Below, piece after piece: positions 1-7,993 of a DNA stretch of 64,000 bases (its first letter is position 1; every line of letters starts with the position of its first letter). Position numbers and translations under genes: made by a program. Below the pieces are notes generated by a model that saw only the letters and a program-made list of their open reading frames with translations, made no database searches and was not told where the DNA came from. The stretch covers positions 4,038,501 to 4,102,500 of the forward strand of contig NZ_CP011509.1 in the NCBI RefSeq assembly GCF_001027285.1. Reading direction: 5' to 3'. Origin of the DNA: Archangium gephyra (GTDB lineage Bacteria; Myxococcota; Myxococcia; Myxococcales; Myxococcaceae).

Positions 1-53
1 TCCAGAGAACAGCATGGGGGTCTCCTGCGGATGGGTCTGGTGTGCAGCGGGCT

Positions 54-2297
54 TCAGGCGGCGGAGGTGCTCGGGGTCTTGTCAGCCGGCTGCTGGCCCT
101 GGAGTTGGGCGTGGATGAGCTGGGCGTAGAGGCCGCCGCGGGCCACGAGCTCGTGGTGCTTGCCCTGCTCGGCGAGCCGGCCCTTGTCCATCACGAGGAT
201 GAGGTCCGCGTTCATCACCGTGCTCAGCCGGTGGGCGATGACGATCCGGGTGCAGCGCAGGGAGGAGATCGACTCGAGCACCCGGGCCTCCGTCACGGCG
301 TCCAGCGCGCTCGTCGCCTCGTCCAGCAGCAGCATGGCGGGATTGCGCACCAGCGCCCGGGCCATTCCCAGCCGCTGCCGCTGCCCGCCCGACAGCTGCT
401 GTCCCTGGTTGGCCAGCGGCGTGTTGTAGCCGAGCGGCAGGGCGACGATGTCGTCGTGGAGCTGCGCCAGCCTCGCCGCCTGCTCCACGGCCTTCATCGG
501 AAGGTCTGGCTCGTCGAGGGTGATGTTGTCGCGCACGGTGCTGCCGAAGAAGGCGGGGTTCTGCAGCACCACCCCCATCTGACGGCGCACCGCATGCAGG
601 TCCAGGTCCACCAGGTTCGCTCCGTCGTAGCGCACGCAGCCGGAGGTGGGCAGGTACAGGCCGAGCAGGAGGTTGGCCAACGTGCTCTTTCCCGCGCCGG
701 ACCTGCCCACGATGGCCACCATGCTGCCGGGCTCGATGCGCACGGAGACGTCCTGCACCACCAGGGGCGTGTCGGGGGAGTAGCGGAAGCTCACCTGCTC
801 CAGCTCGCAGGCCCCGGTGAGGGTGGGGGCATGGCCCGACCTGTCCTTGGGCCGCTCGGGGGGCGTTTCCAGCACGTCCCGGAGCCGCTCCAGGTAGCTG
901 CCCATCTGTTGCAGCTGGCCCGCGGTGGCGACGAGGTTGGAGAGCGGCCCGAGCACCGAGGCGGCCAGGGCGTTGATGGCCAGCATCTGTCCGGTGCTCA
1001 GCTCCTGGTTCACCACCTGCCACGTGCCCAGCATCAGCAGCAACAGGGGAGAGCCCAGCCGCAGCGTGCTCGTCGCGCTCTCCACCCACACGCCCAGGAT
1101 CCCTCGCGCCAGCGACACGTTGAGCAGGTCCACGAAGAGGTTGGAGTACGTCTGGACCGAGCGCTCCTCCATCCCGAAGGCCTTGAGCGTCTGGATGCCC
1201 GAGAGCATCTCCATCTGGTACGTCGCGTTCTTGGCCTCCAGCTCCAGGCTCTGGGACAGCAGTTGCTGCTGCCGGTGGCGCGAGAGCAGGAAGACGAGCA
1301 CCTGCATCCCTCCGAGCGCCACCACCAGCAGTCCCATCGCGGGGCTGGTGGCGAAGAGGATGCTCAGGTAGAGCACCACCATGCCCCCGTCCAGCAGGGT
1401 GGAGAGGGTGCTCGAGGAGAGCAGATCCCTCATGCTGGTGTTCATGGACAGCCGCATCATCAGGTCGCCCGTGGGCCGCGACTGGAAGAAGGGGAAGGAG
1501 AGGCTGACCAGGTGCTCCAGGAAGCCGAGCGTCAGCTCGGAGTCCACGCGGATGCGCAGCGCGGTGATCAGGTAGCCGCGGATGAGCGACGCCAGGAACT
1601 GGAACACCACGATGGACATCATCCCCACGCCCGCCACCAGCAGCAGGTGCGTGTCCCCGCGCGGAATCACCTGGTCCACCAGCAGGCCCGTCAGCAGCGG
1701 CAGCGTCAGCGCGAAGAGCTGCACCAGCAGCGACAGCACGAGGATGCGGCGCAGCGCCACCGACTGTTTGAGCAGGGGGGCGACGTAGCGGCGCCAGTCC
1801 GTCCTGCGCGGCTGGCTCTTGACGAAGTCCTCCCCCGGCTCCAGCAGCAGCGCCACCCCGGTGAAGGACTGACGGAACTTCTCCATCGTCACCCGGCGCC
1901 GGCCCTGCGCGGGATCCACGATGTCCACGTAGTCCGAGCCCAGCCCCTCGAAGACGACGTAGTGGTTGAAGCGCCAGTGGAGGATGGTTCCGGTCTCCAC
2001 GAAGGGCAGCCGGTCCACGTCGATGGAGACGCCCCGGGCGCGCAGGCCGAAGCGCCGGGCCGCCGCCACCAGCGAGAAGGCCGTCGTGCCGTCGCGGGAC
2101 ACCCCCGTCACCTTGCGCACCTCCTCGAGCGTGACGTGCCGGCCGTGGTAGCCCAGCACCATCCCCAGGCAGGCGGCGCCGCAGTCCATGACCGTGAGCT
2201 GGCGGATCTCCTGCAGCCGCCTCGGGCGCAGCCGCCCCCACAGCCGGCGCAGCGCTGGAAAACGCTCGAGCAACGGGCGCTGCTTCTCAGCGGTCAT
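54..2297 (-). CDS. lanT: LanT-type peptidase-containing ABC exporter (C39 peptidase, TMD, NBD)
   Basis: A 747-residue bifunctional exporter that should cut the leader from the lanthipeptide precursor and pump the product across the inner membrane. The N-terminal C39 peptidase domain has Cys39 (in TVMDCGAAC), His112 (in RFNHYVVF) and Asp128 (in DIVDPA), the family's catalytic triad. A membrane domain spans about residues 175-460. The ATPase has Walker A GRSGAGKST (531-539), signature LSGGQ (635-639), Walker B LLLDE (656-660) and switch His689. The start ATG overlaps the end of the upstream HlyD gene by 11 bp, which implies translational coupling. It is the last gene of the operon. C39 enzymes cut after a double Gly, and the precursor at 7504-7731 has one. 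The peptide substrate is inferred from the cluster. Confidence 0.93.
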   Translation of the reverse strand: MTAEKQRPLLERFPALRRLWGRLRPRRLQEIRQLTVMDCGAACLGMVLGYHGRHVTLEEVRKVTGVSRDGTTAFSLVAAARRFGLRARGVSIDVDRLPFVETGTILHWRFNHYVVFEGLGSDYVDIVDPAQGRRRVTMEKFRQSFTGVALLLEPGEDFVKSQPRRTDWRRYVAPLLKQSVALRRILVLSLLVQLFALTLPLLTGLLVDQVIPRGDTHLLLVAGVGMMSIVVFQFLASLIRGYLITALRIRVDSELTLGFLEHLVSLSFPFFQSRPTGDLMMRLSMNTSMRDLLSSSTLSTLLDGGMVVLYLSILFATSPAMGLLVVALGGMQVLVFLLSRHRQQQLLSQSLELEAKNATYQMEMLSGIQTLKAFGMEERSVQTYSNLFVDLLNVSLARGILGVWVESATSTLRLGSPLLLLMLGTWQVVNQELSTGQMLAINALAASVLGPLSNLVATAGQLQQMGSYLERLRDVLETPPERPKDRSGHAPTLTGACELEQVSFRYSPDTPLVVQDVSVRIEPGSMVAIVGRSGAGKSTLANLLLGLYLPTSGCVRYDGANLVDLDLHAVRRQMGVVLQNPAFFGSTVRDNITLDEPDLPMKAVEQAARLAQLHDDIVALPLGYNTPLANQGQQLSGGQRQRLGMARALVRNPAMLLLDEATSALDAVTEARVLESISSLRCTRIVIAHRLSTVMNADLILVMDKGRLAEQGKHHELVARGGLYAQLIHAQLQGQQPADKTPSTSAA

Positions 2298-3231
2298 GAG
2301 CGAACAGTCCCTTCAAGGCGGGTACCAGGGTCAGCAGGATGCTCTCGGTGCGCACCCGGGCCTCGGCTCGGGCGGGCATTCCGTCGAAGTAGTGGTGGGG
2401 CTGGCCCTCGCGCTCGAAGCTCCGCGCGGGCAGCCGGGCGCGCACCAGGACGAAGGCGCCCTTGAACTCGAAGGCATCGGCCAGTCCCGGCCCCAGCGCG
2501 CGGCGCACCTCGTTGGGACCGATGATCTGATCTCCCACGTGCTCCACCGTCGCCTCGCGGTACTCGTAGCGGGAGCCGTCCAGCTCCACGCGCACCAGGG
2601 TGCCCGGCTTCAGGTAGGGGCGGTATTGGCCGGGCAGGAAGGCCAGCAGCACCGGCGAGGCATTGGCCGGGACGAGGGACAGCACGCTCACGCCGGCGGT
2701 GAGGTACTGGCCCGGCTGCACGCGCACGTCCGTGACGATGCCCTCGCTGGGGGCTCGCAGCGTCCGCGCCGCCACCCGGGCCTCGGCCAGCTCCTGCTCG
2801 GCGCGCAGCGAGGTGAGTGCCTGGCGGGCCGCGGCATCCGAGGGCTCCCTCAGGTAGCGCACCAGCTGCATCTCGAACTCATGGCGCAGCCGCTCCACCG
2901 TGGCGGCTTCCTCGAGGGAGACGAACGTGACCAGCTCCTGGCCCGCCCGCACCCGCTGGCCCATCTTCACTTCCACGGTGGAGACGAGCCCGGCGCCGTG
3001 GCTCGTCAGCTCCACCTTCCCCTCCAGCTGCACCACGGCCGGGCCGGAGGCGTACTCGTTGAGGTTGCCCACCACGCAGTAGAAGAACCCGGTGCACAAC
3101 ACGCCCAGCAACAGCCAGTACAGCCAGTTCGTCCACGCGGGCGAGATGTGGAGGATGTCTCCCTCCTCCCGCACGTTGCTGGCGTAGTGCTCGAGCGCTT
3201 CCTGGCGGTAGATGGAATTCTTGCCTTGCAC
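2287..3231 (-). CDS. HlyD-family secretion adaptor (short, peptide-export type)
   Basis: A 314-residue membrane-fusion protein. A short cytoplasmic N-terminus is followed by one membrane anchor (about residues 32-53, WTNWLYWLLLGVLCTGFF), then a lipoyl/biotinyl-like half (VSTVEVKMGQRVRAGQELV), a short helical hairpin, the second lipoyl half (LRAPSEGIVTDVRVQPGQYL) and a beta-barrel. It would link the C39 ABC exporter to the outer membrane. The start is GTG, with GGGAGC upstream. It lies 15 bp after another adaptor gene and overlaps the ABC gene. The overall shape resembles adaptors of peptidase-containing transporters rather than RND adaptors. No TolC-like gene is in the window, so the outer-membrane channel must be elsewhere. 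Confidence 0.85.
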   Translation of the reverse strand: MQGKNSIYRQEALEHYASNVREEGDILHISPAWTNWLYWLLLGVLCTGFFYCVVGNLNEYASGPAVVQLEGKVELTSHGAGLVSTVEVKMGQRVRAGQELVTFVSLEEAATVERLRHEFEMQLVRYLREPSDAAARQALTSLRAEQELAEARVAARTLRAPSEGIVTDVRVQPGQYLTAGVSVLSLVPANASPVLLAFLPGQYRPYLKPGTLVRVELDGSRYEYREATVEHVGDQIIGPNEVRRALGPGLADAFEFKGAFVLVRARLPARSFEREGQPHHYFDGMPARAEARVRTESILLTLVPALKGLFAHDR

Positions 3232-3246
3232 GCTGGTGCTCCCGCC

Positions 3247-4179
3247 CTAGGGGCTCACAGAGGAGGTCACCCGGGCTCCGGGCACCACCCACACCCGGAC
3301 GACGGTGCCCAGGGGCAGCCGCTGCCCGGGCCGCGCCGTCACGTTGGCGATGGCCAACACCATCCGCGAGGCGCTATCCACCTCGGGCGCCACGCTCTCC
3401 ACGACACCCTCGAGCCGCTCGGCGACCCCCTGGACCTCGAGCTGCACGGGGGTGCCCTCCGCGACCCCCGGGGCGTGCGCTTCGGGGATGGCGAAGCGCA
3501 CCTGCTGGGCACTGTCCGCCAGCAGGTGGAGCAGGGGGCGGCCGGTGCTCACCAGCGCGCCGGGGTCCAGGTAGCGCATGGACACGGTGCCGTCGACAGG
3601 GGCTCGCAAGGTGGCCTCGGACAGGCGCAGCCGCAGCTGCTCCACCCGGGACTGGTGGCTCTGCACCTGGGCCTTGGCGGCGGCGGCCTTCGCGGCGGCT
3701 GTCTTCTGCGCGAAGCGCAGCCGGGCCTGCTCCTCCTCGGACATGGCACCCAGGGCGGCCAGCTTCTCGTTGCCTCCGCGCTGCAGCGATTCCTCGGCCG
3801 ACAGGAGCGCCAGCTTCGCCACCTCCTCCTCGGCGTGCATGGCCTCCAGGTCCGCCTGGGCGATGGCCAGCTCGTGCTGGAGGGGCTGCACGTCGAGCCG
3901 GGCCAGCACGTCTCCCTTGCGCACCCGGCCACCCACCCGCACCGCCACGTGCTCCAGCCTCCCGTCGAACTTCGCCGAGATGTCCACGCTGCCGCCGGCG
4001 ACGATGACCCCGATGAAGCCGGGGCCCTCACCGGAGGGGGCCGGGCGGGCTTCCGCCAGAGGCAGCTCGGCGGGGACCGCGAGCGGCGGTGGGCTGGCCG
4101 GGGCACGGTGCACGAGCAACAGCCCCATGCCCGCCAGCAGCACGACTCCGGTTCCTACGATGACGAGTCGCTGAGACAT
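3247..4179 (-). CDS. HlyD/RND-type periplasmic adaptor subunit
   Basis: A 310-residue adaptor with an uncleaved signal anchor at residues 5-23, a Pro/Ala-rich linker, a first lipoyl half (RLEHVAVRVGGRVRKGDVLA), a long Ala/Glu/Gln-rich coiled-coil hairpin (about 105-185), the second lipoyl half (LRAPVDGTVSMRYLDPGALV) and a beta-barrel. Unlike its neighbour at 2287-3231 it looks like a classical efflux adaptor. It starts 10 bp after the lanM stop, so it is in the same operon. Two adaptors of different type in one lanthipeptide operon is uncommon. They may form a hetero-oligomer, or this one may serve another inner-membrane pump, for example in self-protection. That second role is inference. Confidence 0.82.
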   Translation of the reverse strand: MSQRLVIVGTGVVLLAGMGLLLVHRAPASPPPLAVPAELPLAEARPAPSGEGPGFIGVIVAGGSVDISAKFDGRLEHVAVRVGGRVRKGDVLARLDVQPLQHELAIAQADLEAMHAEEEVAKLALLSAEESLQRGGNEKLAALGAMSEEEQARLRFAQKTAAAKAAAAKAQVQSHQSRVEQLRLRLSEATLRAPVDGTVSMRYLDPGALVSTGRPLLHLLADSAQQVRFAIPEAHAPGVAEGTPVQLEVQGVAERLEGVVESVAPEVDSASRMVLAIANVTARPGQRLPLGTVVRVWVVPGARVTSSVSP

Positions 4180-4189
4180 CGCGCGTAGA

Positions 4190-7100
4190 TTATCGGATCG
4201 TTCCGACTGGAGCAGCCGGGGGTTCGAGCATCAGCACGCTCGGAACCCGCCCGGGCGCCGCGAAGCGCAGCAGGCCCCAGCCAATGCCCGCCAGGCCCGT
4301 CATCAATCCGGGGGTGTCCAGGCCGAGGGGGGTGGCGCAGCGCCAGGCGTGCTGCTCGGCCCGGGCGAGCAGGGAGCCCAGGGTGGCCTGGATGAAGGCG
4401 TCCGTTCCGTCGGGGGCTTCGCCGGCCGCCTGGGCGCTCACCAACACCTCCAGGTTGCCCATGTCTCCATGGCACAGCGAGTCATTGTGGCCGAAGCCGT
4501 GCTTCAACGTGCCGGCCACCGCCGCGCGGAGCTCCTCGCGGAGCTGGGGCGTATCGAGGTGGCGCAGCATGCGGGCCCGCGCCAGGCCGATGCCGGGAGC
4601 GCCATAGCACCACGCCTGGACGGACTGGGAGTGGGTGCGCGTGTCCTTCCAGTTGAGCTGCTCGGGGCTGAAGAGGGTGCGCTCGTAGGCGAGCGCCTCC
4701 TGGGCGGTCTCGGCGAAGCGCGGCTCGCCCGAGGCCGTGGCGAGCTCCAGCAGGGCCCACGCCATGCCCGAGGCCCCGTGGGAGAAGCCGCTGAGGGGCT
4801 GGGTGGACGGCACCGTCGTCATCCACCCGGCGCCCTGGGCCTGTGGCTGGCGCGTGGCCAGCAGCTGCTCGCCGCAGCTCACGGCCGCCGCCAGCGCGCG
4901 CGGGGAGCCCGTGGTGTGGTGCAGCGCGAGCAGCCCGCCAATGCAGCCGGCCGCACCGGCGATGATGTCCAGGTTGCGATCCTGCGCGATGAACGGCAGC
5001 AGCGGCTCGAGGTGCGACTCCGCCTCGGCCAGCAGCGCCGGCTCGTCGAGCAGCACGCCCAGGTGCGTCATCACGTAGAGGACACCGCCCCAGCCCTCGA
5101 AGCCGCCGAGCACCTTCATCCGGGTGCGAGAGCGCTCCGCGATCCGCCGCAGGCTGTCGCTGGCGTTGCGGGCCACGCGCGTGAAGCGCTCCTCGCCCGA
5201 GAGCCGGCCGAGCTGTGCCAGGAAGAGGGCCACGCCCGACATGCCGCCATAGAGGTCCAACGTCAGCGGGGAGAAGGACCAGCTCTGGAAGCTGTCCTGG
5301 CGCAGACCCATCCAGCCGAGCAGGCCCTCATCACTGGAAGCCAGGGTGAGGAGCCGGTCGCCCACGGCGCGAGCCGCCGCCATCAGCCGCGTGGGCTCCA
5401 CCGGTACCGGCTCCCGCCGCGGGGGCGGGGCGGGCTCCGGCGGCAGCTCGGGCAGCGAGGACACCAGGGACGAGCGGACCCACCAGAGGTGCCGCTCCAG
5501 GTCCGCCTCGCCCATGTCCCGCAGCCGCTGCTCGCACACCGCCATGCCGGTGCTCCACAGCGCGCCGGGGAACGTCCCGCCCGGCCCGCCGTCCAGGTCC
5601 GTCGAGTCGGGCCGCGTGGAGAAGCGGGGGATGTCGCCGCGGTGCAGGGCCGCGCGCTCCTCGGTGATGACACTCGCCAGGAAGGGCCGGCGCCGCATGC
5701 CCATCCACAGATTGTCGAAGTACTTCTCCCGCTCCAGTCCGTCGCGCAGCAGGTCCGGGTGGTAGCTCTCCTGGAGGAGCTTGTAATAGATCTGCGTCGA
5801 GCGCAGCAGCACGCGGATCTCCACCGGGAGGAAGCGCCGCAGGGGCCCCTCGGGCGCGAGCAGCGCGTCACGCTCCCGCTGCAGCAGCCGGTACATCTGC
5901 TCGAATCCCGCGCACAAGCTCTCCAGGTAGCGGCCTGGCTGGACCGGCTCACCGCGCACGGTGGGCATGTTGCGCGCGCCGTTCATCAGGATGCGCTTGC
6001 GGTACTGCCGCATGGTGTCCTCGCCCGTGTCCTCCCAATGAGGCACTTCGTGCGGGGTGAGCTTGCCCGCGGGCGAGCCCATTCCACCCACGTCCACGCC
6101 CTCGTTCTGCTCGGTGGCCCAGGCGCGCAGGGGCAGCATGGAGATGCGGCTGACGGAGTAGTCGATGATGCGGACGAAGAACTGCTCCTCCCGGGTGGGG
6201 AAGTTCATCCGGTCGCTGATCTGCGGGTGGAACAGCGTCTCGAGGTCCACCACCACCGGGTGCTCGCCCTCGGCGATGAGGTTCTCGAAGTGCATGTCCA
6301 TGCCTCCCACGTGGTGGAAGAGGCACAGCAGCGCGCCCATGCGCTGGTAGAACCGTTGGATGCCCTCCTCGGACTCGCATGGCCGGGCGTCCACGTACTC
6401 GCACCAGCCGTAGCCGTCGCGCGCCACCATCCGCAGCTGCCGGAAGGGGGGCAGCTCTCCCCGCTCGCCCAGCCAGGCCAGCAGCTCATGGAAGCGCTGG
6501 TCCACCCCGAACGAGCGGGGCTTGTAGACGAGCTTGCTGCCCGAGGAGAAGGTGAGCATGTGCACCGCGCGCCCGTTGTGGTGCTGGTCACCTGCCTGGC
6601 CGGAGAACTCCGTCAGGACGCCTGGGTCCGCGGGCAGCAGCGTCTCGCGCAGCGCCGGGCCATCCGCGGCCAGCCGGGTGGCCAGCTCCCTGCTGGTCTC
6701 CACCCACCGCTCGACGGCTTCCACGCACAGCCGCGCCAGCACGGGGTATTCCTCGAAGAGGCCGAGCGCGAACTTCGGCTCGCGCAGCAACGTGACGAAG
6801 CTGCGGAAGCGCTCCGGGCCCGTCTCTCCCTGGAGCTGGCCGCGCAGCCGGGCCACGTTCATCTCCAGCACCAGCGTGCGGTTGATCCGGTCCAGCAACC
6901 GCACCGGCAGCCCCGCGAAGAGCAGCGGCTCCAGCCGCTCCGGCTCGAACAGCAGCCCGGAGTGCGCGCGCGCCACTTCCTGGACGTGGGCCCGCACGCG
7001 AGCCCGGCCCTGCTCGATGAGCGGGCGTACCCACTCCAGGAATCCCACGGTGGCAACACCCTGGAGGTTCTTGGGGACGGGAAAGGGCTCGGAGGAGACC

Positions 7101-7402
7101 GGCTGGGAGAACGCTTCCTGGAGCGTCGTCAGCCAGGGGAGCCGGCCTCCCAGCCGCTGCTTCAGCTCCTCCAGGGGCTCGGTGAGCAGGGCGCCCAGCT
7201 GCGCCTCCGTCAGCCCTTCCGCCTCCAGCCGCCGCTCGAAGGCAATCACCGAGGTGAAGGGCTCCTTCGCGCGCCACGGCTCCAGCCGCCGTTGCACCTC
7301 CTCGGTGCTCGCGCCGCCCGCCGCTCTTCCTGGCCCCTGCTGCCTTTCTCGCAACCACACCGCACGGAACCACGCTGCCGATCCGAAGGAAGACTCAGTC
7401 AC
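4190..7402 (-). CDS. lanM: Class II lanthipeptide synthetase LanM
   Basis: A 1070-residue bifunctional enzyme. It phosphorylates and eliminates Ser/Thr in the precursor to give dehydroalanine/dehydrobutyrine, then adds Cys thiols to form (methyl)lanthionine rings. The N-terminal part is the DUF4135 dehydratase, with lipid-kinase-like motifs KLVYKPRS and HFENLIAEGEHPVVVDLET. The C-terminal part (from about 730) is the LanC-like cyclase: GFSHGASG, then the zinc ligands Cys932 (WCYGAPG), Cys977 and His978 (CHGDMG). All three ligands are present, so cyclase activity is expected with the ordinary Cys-Cys-His zinc site. Start is GTG with a GGAGA ribosome site, 101 bp after the precursor gene and beyond a terminator-like hairpin. 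Two adaptors and the exporter follow. Confidence 0.95.
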   Translation of the reverse strand: MTESSFGSAAWFRAVWLRERQQGPGRAAGGASTEEVQRRLEPWRAKEPFTSVIAFERRLEAEGLTEAQLGALLTEPLEELKQRLGGRLPWLTTLQEAFSQPVSSEPFPVPKNLQGVATVGFLEWVRPLIEQGRARVRAHVQEVARAHSGLLFEPERLEPLLFAGLPVRLLDRINRTLVLEMNVARLRGQLQGETGPERFRSFVTLLREPKFALGLFEEYPVLARLCVEAVERWVETSRELATRLAADGPALRETLLPADPGVLTEFSGQAGDQHHNGRAVHMLTFSSGSKLVYKPRSFGVDQRFHELLAWLGERGELPPFRQLRMVARDGYGWCEYVDARPCESEEGIQRFYQRMGALLCLFHHVGGMDMHFENLIAEGEHPVVVDLETLFHPQISDRMNFPTREEQFFVRIIDYSVSRISMLPLRAWATEQNEGVDVGGMGSPAGKLTPHEVPHWEDTGEDTMRQYRKRILMNGARNMPTVRGEPVQPGRYLESLCAGFEQMYRLLQRERDALLAPEGPLRRFLPVEIRVLLRSTQIYYKLLQESYHPDLLRDGLEREKYFDNLWMGMRRRPFLASVITEERAALHRGDIPRFSTRPDSTDLDGGPGGTFPGALWSTGMAVCEQRLRDMGEADLERHLWWVRSSLVSSLPELPPEPAPPPRREPVPVEPTRLMAAARAVGDRLLTLASSDEGLLGWMGLRQDSFQSWSFSPLTLDLYGGMSGVALFLAQLGRLSGEERFTRVARNASDSLRRIAERSRTRMKVLGGFEGWGGVLYVMTHLGVLLDEPALLAEAESHLEPLLPFIAQDRNLDIIAGAAGCIGGLLALHHTTGSPRALAAAVSCGEQLLATRQPQAQGAGWMTTVPSTQPLSGFSHGASGMAWALLELATASGEPRFAETAQEALAYERTLFSPEQLNWKDTRTHSQSVQAWCYGAPGIGLARARMLRHLDTPQLREELRAAVAGTLKHGFGHNDSLCHGDMGNLEVLVSAQAAGEAPDGTDAFIQATLGSLLARAEQHAWRCATPLGLDTPGLMTGLAGIGWGLLRFAAPGRVPSVLMLEPPAAPVGTIR

Positions 7403-7429
7403 GATGTGTGTCTCCGCGGGGGAGAGGGC

Positions 7430-7474
7430 AAAAACACTCGCGCGCCGCAGCCTGGATTGGGCATGCGGCGCGCG
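7430..7474 (-). terminator. Attenuator/terminator hairpin between lanA and lanM
   Basis: A perfect 11-bp inverted repeat, CGCGCGCCGCA (7439-7449) and TGCGGCGCGCG (7464-7474), with a 14-nt loop. Read on the minus strand it is followed after four bases by five T (A-run at 7430-7434). This is a rho-independent terminator by form. It sits between precursor and synthetase, where partial termination would give much more precursor than enzyme, as is known in other lantibiotic operons. Confidence 0.75.
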
Positions 7475-7503
7475 GGAGATGCTACTTCATGTCTGCGAAA
7501 GGC

Positions 7504-7731
7504 TTAGCAGCAGGCCGTCGCCGTCGTGGAGTAGGTGCAGCAGGACGTCTTGGTGACCGACACGTCGATGTCGACCGCCTCCGCGTAACCACCGGCAACT
7601 CCCTCGAGGTCCGAATCGGTCAACTCGACCATGCCGGCCGGGTTCTGCGGCAGCTGGGCGCGCTCCTCGGTGGTCAGGCTCATGCGGTACTGCTCATCCT
7701 TCCACGCGCGAACCACATCGATGTTGCTCAT
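7504..7731 (-). CDS. lanA: Class II lanthipeptide precursor, mersacidin/lichenicidin-like
   Basis: A 75-residue precursor. The leader begins MSNIDVVRAWKDEQYRMSL and has the conserved set of the TIGR03898-type family as I recall it (VRAWKD, YRMSL, LPQNPAG, VELTDSDLEGV). It ends in a double-Gly site, VAGG at residues 45-48. The 27-residue core starts YAEAVDIDVSV and ends TKTSCCTYSTTATACC. It holds four Cys as two CC pairs (core positions 16-17 and 26-27) and nine Ser/Thr, so up to four rings are possible. The ATG at 7731 has GAGGAG just upstream; longer in-frame extensions upstream lack the leader logic. lanM, adaptors and the C39 exporter follow on the same strand. Bioactivity is unknown. Confidence 0.93.
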   Translation of the reverse strand: MSNIDVVRAWKDEQYRMSLTTEERAQLPQNPAGMVELTDSDLEGVAGGYAEAVDIDVSVTKTSCCTYSTTATACC

Positions 7732-7822
7732 GATCAGCTCCTCAAGGGGGGGTGGATACGGGTAAAACGGGTGCAGCTCGCAATCACCGGCTAACTGAAT
7801 AAGTCCGAACCGGCTGAAAATC

Positions 7823-7850
7823 ACTATAGACCTTCTAATCCCGTCGTCAA
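7823..7850 (-). promoter_or_regulatory. Sigma-70-type promoter of the lanthipeptide operon
   Basis: On the minus strand TTGACG (7845-7850) and TATAGT (7823-7828) are separated by 16 bp, each a 5/6 match to consensus. Transcription would start near 7816 and give a leader of about 85 nt before the lanA ATG. It is one of the best consensus promoters in this GC-rich window. Confidence 0.72.
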
Positions 7851-7993
7851 GCACCCCCCCTGGCTGTCGGCGCGGGTTTTCCGCGGGCGGAGGGGGAGCA
7901 GGTGCGCACGGGTAGGGATTGCCGTGACCGGGAGCATCAGGGCGTCTGGCGAATATGCTGGAGTTCGAATCCCCGGAGTGGAGCCCCGCACCC

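Noticed and set aside
7955-7993. Upstream ATG of the first glycosyltransferase (13 more residues)
   Set aside because: The duplicate gene begins at the ATG equivalent to 7994, with the same ribosome-site context, and has no counterpart of the extra residues.
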